The notes below the pieces were generated by a model that did no database searches, was not told where the DNA came from, and worked only from the letters and a program-made list of their open reading frames with translations. Of a stretch of 64,000 nt of DNA, positions 26,670 through 34,649 are shown piece by piece. The position numbers and the translations under genes were made by a program. The stretch is from Treponema sp. (GTDB taxonomy: Bacteria; Spirochaetota; Spirochaetia; Treponematales; Treponemataceae). The stretch covers positions 1-64,000 of the forward strand of contig JAEEIU010000018.1 of NCBI GenBank assembly GCA_016281495.1, written 5' to 3'. Every line of letters begins with the position of its first letter. The stretch's first letter is position 1.

Positions 26670-27572
26670 ATGATGAAAACACAAACTTTAAGATCTGTAC
26701 GTGTTCGTGATTCTGCTTCATATAAGGTGTTCCGTTTCTTTAATGCAATCGTCATGCTGTTTGTATGTGCGGTAACTCTTTATCCTTTCCTTTATCTTGT
26801 GGCTCAGTCCTTTTCTTCTGAGACTGCCATCATGCAGGGTAAGGTAACGATTTTTCCCGTTCATTTTAACGTGGCTACCTATGTGTCCGTCTTAAAGAAG
26901 GGCGAGTTCATGCACAGTTACAAGAACACGCTTGTCTACACATTGATTGGAACGACTGCCTCCATGGTCTTTAGCTGTCTTTTGGCATATCCCCTTTCTA
27001 AACAAAAGCTGTGGGGAAACAAGTTCATCATGAAGCTGATCATCTTTACCATGTACTTTGGCGGTGGTTTGATTCCGAACTATATTTTGATGCAGCGTCT
27101 CGGTCTTGTTAACAAGGTTGCGGGCTTTATCATTCCTTCTCTGTTGAGCACATATTACATCATCTTGATGAGGTCTTTCTTCAGGAATGTTCCAAAGGAT
27201 CTGGAAGAAGCGGGAGAAATAGACGGCCTTACGCCTATGGGAAACTTAATTCATGTTGTCCTGCCTCTTTCCATGCCGATTATTGCGACGATGATTTTGT
27301 TCAATGCCGTAAACTACTGGAACAACTGGTACAACGCATTCCTTTATCTGGACAAAAAGGACATGTGGCCTGTGGCATATTACCTGAGGACAATCATCAA
27401 CGGTGCATCTACAAGTGCGGATCCTGGAGAAGTAAGTGCGGAGAAAATGCAGATTGCGGCAAACATCAAGTCATGTTCCATGGTATTGATGACGCTTCCA
27501 ATCATCTGTATTTATCCGATAATTCAAAAGTATTACGTTCAGGGCATGATGCTCGGTGGCGTAAAAGAGTAG
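26670..27572 (+). CDS. Carbohydrate ABC transporter permease (CUT1, LplC type)
   Basis: The second permease has six membrane segments and an EAA motif (LEEAGEIDGLTPMGNLIHVVLPLSMPI). It starts 10 bp after the first permease. AAGGAGG lies two bases before the first ATG and five before a second (26673), so the second ATG may be used. The C-terminal half (PIIQKYYVQGMMLGGVKE) is the normal LplC ending, so the protein is complete. No ATPase gene is in the operon, as is common for CUT1 systems sharing an MsmK-type ATPase. Confidence 0.88.
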   Translation: MMKTQTLRSVRVRDSASYKVFRFFNAIVMLFVCAVTLYPFLYLVAQSFSSETAIMQGKVTIFPVHFNVATYVSVLKKGEFMHSYKNTLVYTLIGTTASMVFSCLLAYPLSKQKLWGNKFIMKLIIFTMYFGGGLIPNYILMQRLGLVNKVAGFIIPSLLSTYYIILMRSFFRNVPKDLEEAGEIDGLTPMGNLIHVVLPLSMPIIATMILFNAVNYWNNWYNAFLYLDKKDMWPVAYYLRTIINGASTSADPGEVSAEKMQIAANIKSCSMVLMTLPIICIYPIIQKYYVQGMMLGGVKE

Positions 27573-27580
27573 CGGTTATT

Positions 27581-27600
27581 GTCCGGGGCTTGTCCCGGAA
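27581..27600 (+). other. Intercistronic hairpin between permease and binding-protein genes
   Basis: TCCGGG-GCTTG-TCCCGGA forms a short strong stem 10 bp after the permease stop. Such stems between transporter genes often protect the binding-protein message and raise its level; no T run follows. Confidence 0.5.
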
Positions 27601-27643
27601 ATATATATAGGTTTAATGAGTATAAAAACTCAGGAGGTTTATA

Positions 27644-29347
27644 ATGAAAAGGAGTTTAGGAATTTCATTGCTGGTTGCCGGTGCACTGTTGCTTGCAAGC
27701 TGCGGTGGAAAAGGTAACGACAAGAAAGCTGAGACTGCAGCAGAGCCGGTTGCACTTGACTATCAGTTTGGAGTAAATCAGGCATTCCATTCTGACACAC
27801 CTGTAACTTATTCAATTTCTTTCAGCGATGCATCATGGTATCCGATGGTTGACACATGGAAGACAGAGGGTGTTTTCAAGAAGATTAAGGATTTGACAAA
27901 CGTTGATCTTGACATCACTTCTTATGACAGCGGTGACTATAACCAGAAGATTAACCTTGCAATCAACTCTGGTTCAGCAACTTACATCATTCCAAAAGTT
28001 TACAGCGAAGATCAGTATGTTGCAGGTGGCGGTGTTGTAGCAGTTTCTGATTACACACAGTACATGCCGAACTTTACTGCATTTGTAGAAAAGTACAACA
28101 TGCAGCCAGATTTGGACACAATCAAGCAGAGCGACGGAAAATTCTATCGCCTTCCAGGTATGCATCAGGCAGCTTTGCAGGACTATACAATCATGGTTCG
28201 CGATGACATCTTTACAGCAGCAGGATTTGACGTACGTGAACTTGAAAAGGACTGGACATGGGAAAAACTCCATGACGTTCTTGTTGAAGTAAAGAAGTAC
28301 ATGGTTTCTCAGGGCCTTTGCAAGCAGAGCGACTACATTTGGTCTGACCTCTGGTGCGGTGAATCTGGAAAGGGACAGGGCGGTAACCTGCTCAAGCTGA
28401 TGGGTTCATCTTACAAGGTTCTCTCTGGATGGGCTATCGAAGGCTCAAACGGCGGTATCAAGTGGGATGCATCAAAGAAGGAATTCTATTCTTCTTCAAT
28501 CAGCGATGACTTCAAGAAATTCATCACAGTTGCAAACAGCTTCGTAAAGGACGGAATCCTTGATCCGGAAACATTTACTCAGAGCGATGAAGTTGCACAC
28601 AACAAGTTCTACAACGGAAAGACAGTAATCATGTCTACAAACCGCTCACAGCTTGCAAACGACATCATCGGTGTACAGAAGATTCTTGGCGACGGACCAA
28701 AGTGCTATGTTACAGCTTATCCAAGCGGAACAACAAAGGACCTTGCAGAAACTTCACGTCTTGAATGTGGTGTAATGATTTCACAGAAGGCACGCGAGGA
28801 ACTTGGCGAAGAAGGATTCATCAAGATGATGCGCTTTGTTGACTGGCTCTTCTATTCTTCAGATGCTTACAGCCTTATCAAGTGGGGACCTGAAGGTGAG
28901 ACATGGCAGTGGGCAGATGTTGGCGGAAAGAAAGTAAAGCAGCTTCTTCCTGGATACAAGTGTGGTGGTCTTGGTATCAGCGGTGGAGATGATGATGTTG
29001 ACATCCGTCTCCAGTGGGGATATGCCGGCGGTAACTACTACTATGGTCACTCAACTGCAGAATCAACAGACAACTTTACTCCAGACGTACAGGATCTCTA
29101 TGCACGCTATGGAAAATACAAGACTGTTGCTACTGTTGACCCTGTTGCAAAGCCGTCAGAAGATGAGCGCGAACAGCTCAACCTGTGGGCAACTCCACTT
29201 ATTGACAACATCAATACTTGGACACTCAACTTTGTAACTGGAAAGAAAGATGTTAACAAGGATTGGGATGAATATGTTGCATCTTGCAAGAACTTGAACA
29301 TCGACAGCATTGTTGAAATGACAAACAAGATCTACAAGGCACAGTAA
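27644..29347 (+). CDS. Extracellular solute-binding lipoprotein of the ABC transporter
   Basis: A signal peptide ends in LLASC, a lipobox, so the protein is lipid-anchored. The 567-residue mature part has the family 1 binding-protein look of LplA/YtcQ proteins, which are larger than maltose-binding proteins: YNQKINLAINSG, then FYRLPGMHQAAL and YTIMVRDDIFTAAG, with many aromatic residues for sugar stacking. AGGAGG precedes the ATG. It is third in the transporter operon and is followed by uxuA, supporting uptake of uronate-containing sugars. The exact ligand is not known. Confidence 0.88.
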   Translation: MKRSLGISLLVAGALLLASCGGKGNDKKAETAAEPVALDYQFGVNQAFHSDTPVTYSISFSDASWYPMVDTWKTEGVFKKIKDLTNVDLDITSYDSGDYNQKINLAINSGSATYIIPKVYSEDQYVAGGGVVAVSDYTQYMPNFTAFVEKYNMQPDLDTIKQSDGKFYRLPGMHQAALQDYTIMVRDDIFTAAGFDVRELEKDWTWEKLHDVLVEVKKYMVSQGLCKQSDYIWSDLWCGESGKGQGGNLLKLMGSSYKVLSGWAIEGSNGGIKWDASKKEFYSSSISDDFKKFITVANSFVKDGILDPETFTQSDEVAHNKFYNGKTVIMSTNRSQLANDIIGVQKILGDGPKCYVTAYPSGTTKDLAETSRLECGVMISQKAREELGEEGFIKMMRFVDWLFYSSDAYSLIKWGPEGETWQWADVGGKKVKQLLPGYKCGGLGISGGDDDVDIRLQWGYAGGNYYYGHSTAESTDNFTPDVQDLYARYGKYKTVATVDPVAKPSEDEREQLNLWATPLIDNINTWTLNFVTGKKDVNKDWDEYVASCKNLNIDSIVEMTNKIYKAQ

Positions 29348-29359
29348 TAGAAATTAAAT

Positions 29360-29398
29360 ATCCTGCGGATGTTCATCAAAAGTGAATGTCCGTGGGAT
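29360..29398 (+). other. Intergenic hairpin after the binding-protein gene
   Basis: ATCCTGCGGATGTTCA pairs imperfectly with TGAATGTCCGTGGGAT around a 7-base loop. No T run follows, so it may be a partial terminator or an mRNA-end stabiliser before uxuA rather than a full stop. No GntR operator is seen in the 187-bp gap, so uxuA may rely on read-through. Confidence 0.5.
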
Positions 29399-29534
29399 TA
29401 TTTACGGAAAATGGAAGTGCCATTTTCTGACTTGAATCTGATTCCTGTTCCGTGTAGAATAGAGTGCGTTTCTTATGATTCAAGTCTGATGATGACATTT
29501 TTTCGAATGAGCGTGAACAAGTGAGGTTTTTATT

Positions 29535-30641
29535 ATGGAAATGACATTGCGGTGGTACGGAACCGGTTTTGATTCTGTTACGTTGAAACAGATACGCCAG
29601 ATTCCGGGTGTACACGGTGTTATCACGACTTTATATGATTCTGTTCCAGGAGATGCATGGGAACTTTCTGCAATCCAAAAGATAAAAAAAGAAGTTGAAG
29701 ATGCCGGATTAAAGATTGCCGGAATTGAAAGCGTAAACATTCACGATGACATAAAGATTGGCGGCGGCGACCGTGACAAATATATAGAAAATTACATCAA
29801 GACACTGGAGCACTTGGGACAGGAAGACATCCACATGGTGTGCTACAACTTCATGCCCGTGTTCGACTGGACAAGAAGCGAGCTTGCACGTGTGACTGAG
29901 GACGGTTCAACTGTTCTTGCATACAACTCAAAGGCTGTGGAGGCAATCAAGCCGGAAGAGATGTTCAATTCAATCGACAAGGATTCCAACGGTTTCATTC
30001 TGCCAGGATGGGAACCTGAACGCATGGCACGCGTAAAGGAACTCTTTGCAATGTACAAGGACATCGACAATGAAAAGCTTTTTGAAAATCTGGTTTACTT
30101 CCTCAAGGCAATCATGTCTGTGTGTGACAAATACAACATTGACATGGCGATTCACCCGGATGATCCCGCATGGCCTGTGTTTGGACTTCCACGAATCATT
30201 ACATGTCAGGAAAATGTTGTCCGCATGCTAAAGACAGTGGACAATCCGCATAACGGACTTACATTCTGTACAGGCTCTTACGGAACCAACCGCAAGAACG
30301 ACCTCTGCGAGATGATCAAGGCTGCAAAAGGTCGCATTCACTTTGCACACATCAGGAACCTCCGCTTCAACACAGCGATTGATGATCCCGTTCAGGATTT
30401 CCAGGAGTCGGCACATCTTTCTTCCTGCGGCACTTTCGACATGTTCAAGATTGTACGCACCCTTTACGAAACTGGCTTTGACGGAGTTATCCGACCAGAC
30501 CACGGACGCATGATTTGGGACGAAAAGGCAATGCCTGGTTACGGTTTGTATGACCGTGCTTTGGGTGCAACATATTTACAGGGTCTCTGGGAAGCATGTG
30601 AAAAAATGATTGACCGTAGCGGAGTTGCACTTTATAAGTAG
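29535..30641 (+). CDS. uxuA: Mannonate dehydratase
   Basis: The 368-residue protein begins MEMTLRWYGTGFDSVTLKQIRQIPG, the conserved UxuA opening. It contains IAGIESVNIHDDIKIG and the metal-ligand segments MAIHPDDPAWPVFGLPRI, TFCTGSYG and VIRPDHGRM. It removes water from D-mannonate to give 2-keto-3-deoxygluconate in the cytoplasm, the step between UxuB and KdgK. GTGAGG precedes the ATG. It lies directly behind the transporter genes, and the later pathway genes lie 4-17 kb downstream. Confidence 0.93.
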   Translation: MEMTLRWYGTGFDSVTLKQIRQIPGVHGVITTLYDSVPGDAWELSAIQKIKKEVEDAGLKIAGIESVNIHDDIKIGGGDRDKYIENYIKTLEHLGQEDIHMVCYNFMPVFDWTRSELARVTEDGSTVLAYNSKAVEAIKPEEMFNSIDKDSNGFILPGWEPERMARVKELFAMYKDIDNEKLFENLVYFLKAIMSVCDKYNIDMAIHPDDPAWPVFGLPRIITCQENVVRMLKTVDNPHNGLTFCTGSYGTNRKNDLCEMIKAAKGRIHFAHIRNLRFNTAIDDPVQDFQESAHLSSCGTFDMFKIVRTLYETGFDGVIRPDHGRMIWDEKAMPGYGLYDRALGATYLQGLWEACEKMIDRSGVALYK

Positions 30642-30679
30642 GTGTTGGGGCTGTTGGATTATTCAGCTGGAGAAGAAAA

Positions 30680-31213
30680 ATGATAGTGCTTGTAACCGGG
30701 GCATCCCATACAGGAAAAACTCTGCTTGCACAAAGGATTCTGGAAAAATGCAGCTTTCCTTATCTTTGCATTGACCATTTGAAGATGGGGCTTATCCGAA
30801 GCGGCTGTACAAAACTTACTCCAGAAGATGACGACGAGCTTACGGATTACCTTTGGCCTATAGTCCGTGAGATGATTAAGACTGCAATCGAAAACAAACA
30901 GAACCTTGTTGTGGAAGGCTGCTATATTCCAGCAAATTGGCGTTGTGATTTTGACACACAGTATCTGAATGAAATCCGCTTTGTGTGCCTTGCTTTAAGT
31001 GAATCATTCATATCTCAAAACTTTGACACGATGTGCTCCCATGCCTGTGACATAGAAGATCGTATGGATGACAGCGGCTTTACCCAGGACTTTGTTAAAA
31101 AAGAAAATGCCGCATTCATCAAAAGGTTTACGGAAGCCGGTGAAAAAGTGACCGTAATTGATGAAGCATATGAATCAGTCTTGGATGATGTGGTCAGGCA
31201 TATTGTGAAATAA
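30680..31213 (+). CDS. P-loop kinase-like protein
   Basis: A Walker A motif opens the protein (VTGASHTGKT, residues 5-14). A CIDHLKMG segment follows, then a beta strand ending VVEGCYIPANW, which resembles the Walker B/acceptor region of small-molecule kinases such as 2-phosphoglycerate kinase- or adenylate kinase-like enzymes. At 177 residues it is a single NMP-kinase-sized domain. The substrate is unknown. It lies between uxuA and the HipA-like gene; GGAGAAG precedes the ATG. Confidence 0.7.
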   Translation: MIVLVTGASHTGKTLLAQRILEKCSFPYLCIDHLKMGLIRSGCTKLTPEDDDELTDYLWPIVREMIKTAIENKQNLVVEGCYIPANWRCDFDTQYLNEIRFVCLALSESFISQNFDTMCSHACDIEDRMDDSGFTQDFVKKENAAFIKRFTEAGEKVTVIDEAYESVLDDVVRHIVK

Positions 31214-31214
31214 A

Positions 31215-31346
31215 GAGCCGATAAAATTGGCTGAATCATTCAAGAAATATGAAAAAGAGCCTATAAAATGGTAAAATGAGCCGAAAAATTGCGAAAAATG
31301 CTTGCATTTAATTGCAAATGAGCCTATAATCTGTAAATAGAGGCTC
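31215..31346. promoter_or_regulatory. Helically phased GAGCC operator array before the HipA-like gene
   Basis: GAGCC(T/G)ATAAAAT-type repeats begin at 31215, 31257, 31278 and 31320, with intervals of 42, 21 and 42 bp (four, two and four helical turns). An inverted copy, AGGCTC, starts at 31341, again 21 bp on. GAGCCT (31320) and AGGCTC (31341) form a palindrome enclosing the -10 box. The protein encoded 6 bp downstream ends in its own winged-helix DNA-binding domain, so the array is probably its autoregulatory operator. Confidence 0.7.
31302..31330 (+). promoter_or_regulatory. Promoter of the HipA-like gene, inside the operator array
   Basis: TTGCAT is followed after 17 bp by a perfect TATAAT; the fourth GAGCC repeat abuts the -10. 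The predicted start near 31337 leaves a leader of only about 15 nt, with no Shine-Dalgarno sequence before the ATG at 31352. Confidence 0.65.
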
Positions 31347-31351
31347 AAAAT

Positions 31352-32824
31352 ATGGAATATTTGCTTTACAAGAAAAACATTCCCATCCTCCAGTTTGAAG
31401 AAGACGATGCGCATTACATCACCGCCATAAAAAAGGTGTTCAATGTGCTTCATCTTCCGCCCCATCTTTTTACCGACGGCAAAGCTTCTGCCGAAAACGA
31501 ATATGGCCTCTGTCAAAAACTTGAAGATTTCTTCAACTACCGGATAATTCCCTATTACCGCAGGGGCTTTAGGGAAATGCTTGAGGAACTTGAAATTCAT
31601 TCAGGGGAGGAGCTTGCAAAAAAAAGCTTTTACCTGAGTCTTTCGGATCAGTATTGGGTGTGCCCGCTTGATCAGTTTGGAAAAATCTGGTGGGAGGACA
31701 TTAACTTCTTTGCCAACGAATATGACAGTGCAATCGGACTCAGGCTCATGACGGCATCTGGTGCGCTCAACAAAAATTCCTCTTCATATTCTCCGGACAC
31801 CACGACAGGAGGAGAACTTCCCAAACGCTGGATACGCAGGGATGGCATGAACTATCTTGAAAAGGCCGGTACAGGAACCGAACAGCAGGAACCTTTAAAC
31901 GAAGTACTCGCAAGTGAAATATGCCGCCGCCTCAAAATAGCGCATGTTCCGTATGAGCTGGAAATCCGTGACGAAAACTATTATTGCATTTGCCCTGACA
32001 TCGTGGATCAGAATACGGAAATGGTTCCCCTTGATTCAATCTATCAGGACATTCATCTAAAAGATGGAGTAAAATATGAGTTTGCAAAACTTGTGGAGCG
32101 ATGCGATGCCCTTGGAATCCCAAACGCAGAACAGGACCTGCTAAAAATATTCCTGCTGGATTATATAATCGCAAACGTGGACAGACATTCCTATAACATC
32201 AGCTTCCTGCGCAATTCAGACACTCTGGAGTGGATTGGCGTTGCCCCGGTTTATGACTCAGGAAAATCAATGTTCATCAACAAGCTGGACTTTGAGATAG
32301 AGGCGACATCCTCGTTCAGAATTGGAGCCAAACCGTTTGAAGAAACTCAGGCCGAACAGTTTAAAAATCTCCCCATGGAAAAGATTGCACATCTTGTTGA
32401 TTTTTCTTTGCTAAAGGACATTGCAAAATGGTACAAAAGTTTTCTTGCTCCGTTACGCCGTTTGTCCGATGCAAAAAAAGCCGCCCTGGTAAACGCACTT
32501 GAAGAGCGCATAAATGAGGCAAAGATTCTGCTGGCTCAAAAGCAAAAGGAAAAACAATATTCACTTAAACATGACGGGCCGTTATATGTCGGAGGATATG
32601 AACTGGGGTCAGATCAAAAAACAGTACGCAAGTCAAAACCAAAGTCCGCGGAAATAGTCTACGCATCTCTTGTACAGGACCCCACCCAAACAAAGGAAAT
32701 CCTTTCCGAACGTCTGGGCCTCTCGCGTGCAACCATAACCCGTGCCCTTCAAAAACTCCGTGAAGAAGGCAAAATACTCCGCAATGGTTCCAACAAAACA
32801 GGACGCTGGGAGATTGTGGGGTAA
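31352..32824 (+). CDS. HipA-like Ser/Thr kinase with fused C-terminal HTH
   Basis: The middle of the protein has the HipA kinase signature: the catalytic loop DYIIANVDRHSYN, with Asp277 as probable base, and the metal-binding VYDSGKS segment, with Asp302. Nucleotide-binding residues would lie around 160-185. The N-terminal 130 residues are not the usual HipA N-domain. The C-terminal 65 residues form a winged helix-turn-helix (TQTKEILSERLGLSRATITRALQKLREEGKI). HipA toxins phosphorylate aminoacyl-tRNA synthetases and are held by a separate HTH antitoxin, HipB; no hipB is nearby, so this protein may regulate itself through the array just upstream. Target unknown. Confidence 0.8.
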   Translation: MEYLLYKKNIPILQFEEDDAHYITAIKKVFNVLHLPPHLFTDGKASAENEYGLCQKLEDFFNYRIIPYYRRGFREMLEELEIHSGEELAKKSFYLSLSDQYWVCPLDQFGKIWWEDINFFANEYDSAIGLRLMTASGALNKNSSSYSPDTTTGGELPKRWIRRDGMNYLEKAGTGTEQQEPLNEVLASEICRRLKIAHVPYELEIRDENYYCICPDIVDQNTEMVPLDSIYQDIHLKDGVKYEFAKLVERCDALGIPNAEQDLLKIFLLDYIIANVDRHSYNISFLRNSDTLEWIGVAPVYDSGKSMFINKLDFEIEATSSFRIGAKPFEETQAEQFKNLPMEKIAHLVDFSLLKDIAKWYKSFLAPLRRLSDAKKAALVNALEERINEAKILLAQKQKEKQYSLKHDGPLYVGGYELGSDQKTVRKSKPKSAEIVYASLVQDPTQTKEILSERLGLSRATITRALQKLREEGKILRNGSNKTGRWEIVG

Positions 32825-32845
32825 ATCCTCTTATGGTAAAACAAA

Positions 32846-32874
32846 TAGACCTTTTGAAGTGTCTGTGTTATAAT
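32846..32874 (+). promoter_or_regulatory. Promoter of the lipoprotein gene at 32902
   Basis: TAGACC is followed after 17 bp by a perfect TATAAT, 28 bp before the ATG. Confidence 0.5.
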
Positions 32875-32901
32875 TTTAAAATATAAACCTTGGAGGTGTT
32901 T

Positions 32902-34557
32902 ATGAAAAAAGTTTTGTTTGTGCCGGCACTCATTTTGTGTCTGTTTGTTTCTTGTAAGAAGAATGAGGTTGCGGAAAAGCAGGTGGATGAATCTCCCGCT
33001 CAGATTGTGGAGCCTGTTCAGGCAAGTGCTGAATTGACACAGGAAGAAAAAGACGCGCAAAAAGTTGATCAGATATTGAACGACCCCAACCTGACTGTAT
33101 ATCAAAAAATTGAATCCCTAGGTTATCAGGTAATGGACATGCTAAAGTTCAATTACCGAAAGGAATCTGATGACCTCGTATCATGGCGTGAAAGGGAAGT
33201 CAAATATGACATGAACGACAAAAAAGTTTCAAAGGAAAAACTTATGTCTACTGTCTGGACATTGAACAAAGATGTAGCTGATTCTGTTGTTCTTGTTTTT
33301 TATTCAGATGACTTTTTTGCAATCGGTGACGAAACGTCTGGACCTTCTGCATTCGGTAAATATGATACGGATGGTGGTGTCCTGACTCTTAAATCTTGCA
33401 GTTATGATCCGAGCATAGGCTTTTACAATAAAATCTTTGCCAAGGATGAAGTAATCTGCCGGCTTAACTATACGACCAGGGATTATTATTATGGTAATGA
33501 GCTTCTTTTAAATGGTGTGAAATTTTTCCCTGAAGGTTCTCAAGCTCAAAAGGAAAACGGTGTGTATGCTGATCTTGAAGGATATACGGTTGACGTAATA
33601 AAATCCATGAAAGTGATGAGCGGGAATGTAAAGTTTCATACCAAGCCATCTGCTGATTCAAAAACACAAAACGTAGAAATGTATTCGGAAATGTTCCCCG
33701 AAAAACCTGAGGCTAAAACAGATATGCTTAAACGTGGAACAGTCATCACCACTTATGGATTAATGCACGTCTCTGAAATGATAGATGGAGTACAAGGTCG
33801 ATGGTATTATGTTTCCGTACCCAAAAATGATGGTGAGCAGTACGGCTGGATTTTCGGCGCTTATTTTGTAGATTACGATGCGGCAAGGCAGGTTGAATAT
33901 AAAGAGATTTTGAATGCCGAATTCAATTCATCGCTAAAAGAAGGTTATGATCCATTTGCAAACAAACGCAAATTGGATTTGTCTGATTCCTCAAAGTATA
34001 AAGTACATGACATAGGCCTGTTCATGTTTTTTTCTTACGATGGATTTAACACTAAAGTGTATGATTCGCCTGAGTTGAAAAATGAAATATATACTCTCCA
34101 AAAATGTGATGAAGTAAACTTTACGCGCTATGTCACGGTTATTGCAAGCGGAAAGACGAGTGTTGAAATGGAGACAACTTCCGGTCAATACGGTTTTATA
34201 GAGATGGGAAATCCATATAAAGATGGTCAGTTTGAACATGTTGAAACACTTTCTGTGGATGGAAAAGATGTTGAAGTTCTGACGCTGGATGGATCTTTTG
34301 AAGTGTCTGATGGTATATTCATAAAATCACTGCCCTCGGAAAAATCAGAAAACCTGCATGAAATTACACATGAAGAAGGGGGCCGTTATCATAAAACTTC
34401 TGCAATCACTGCTGACTACAAGTGGGTAAAAATTACTATAGACGAGTGGACAGGATGGGTTCCCGCAGATTCATTGAGCGTAGATAGGGGTGGTCCTATA
34501 ATTGACACTCCGATAAACATGATAGAATGGGAACTTGAAGGGTGTAATCTGATATAG
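32902..34557 (+). CDS. Hypothetical lipoprotein with SH3-like segments
   Basis: The ATG at 32902 behind TGGAGG replaces the TTG of the ORF track. A short signal peptide ends in LFVSC, a lipobox. Three parts of the 551-residue protein resemble bacterial SH3-like folds: about 230-310 (KFHTKPSAD...YYVSVPKNDGEQYGWIFGAYF), about 370-435 (KVYDSPELKNE...GQYGFIEMG) and about 465-535 (FIKSLPSEKSE...KWVKITIDEWTGWVPADSL). SH3b domains often bind peptidoglycan, which would suit an envelope lipoprotein. It has its own promoter, between the HipA-like gene and uxuB. No role is established. Confidence 0.7.
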   Translation: MKKVLFVPALILCLFVSCKKNEVAEKQVDESPAQIVEPVQASAELTQEEKDAQKVDQILNDPNLTVYQKIESLGYQVMDMLKFNYRKESDDLVSWREREVKYDMNDKKVSKEKLMSTVWTLNKDVADSVVLVFYSDDFFAIGDETSGPSAFGKYDTDGGVLTLKSCSYDPSIGFYNKIFAKDEVICRLNYTTRDYYYGNELLLNGVKFFPEGSQAQKENGVYADLEGYTVDVIKSMKVMSGNVKFHTKPSADSKTQNVEMYSEMFPEKPEAKTDMLKRGTVITTYGLMHVSEMIDGVQGRWYYVSVPKNDGEQYGWIFGAYFVDYDAARQVEYKEILNAEFNSSLKEGYDPFANKRKLDLSDSSKYKVHDIGLFMFFSYDGFNTKVYDSPELKNEIYTLQKCDEVNFTRYVTVIASGKTSVEMETTSGQYGFIEMGNPYKDGQFEHVETLSVDGKDVEVLTLDGSFEVSDGIFIKSLPSEKSENLHEITHEEGGRYHKTSAITADYKWVKITIDEWTGWVPADSLSVDRGGPIIDTPINMIEWELEGCNLI

Positions 34558-34596
34558 AAAAAGTGCTGGAAAACTGAAAAAATAGTGGATTTTTTT

Positions 34597-34620
34597 ATAC
34601 TAGTATGCTAGAATACTAGT
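34597..34620. promoter_or_regulatory. Probable GntR operator over the uxuB promoter
   Basis: ATACTAGTATGC is followed directly by CTAGAATACTAGT, giving two overlapping half-palindromes of the same family as the sites at 25706 and 41353. A -10-like TATACT (34596-34601), with CTGAAA 16 bp upstream, overlaps the first site, so binding would block RNA polymerase. Confidence 0.6.
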
Positions 34621-34649
34621 AGGAGAATTTCTGTTATTAGAGGTTGATT

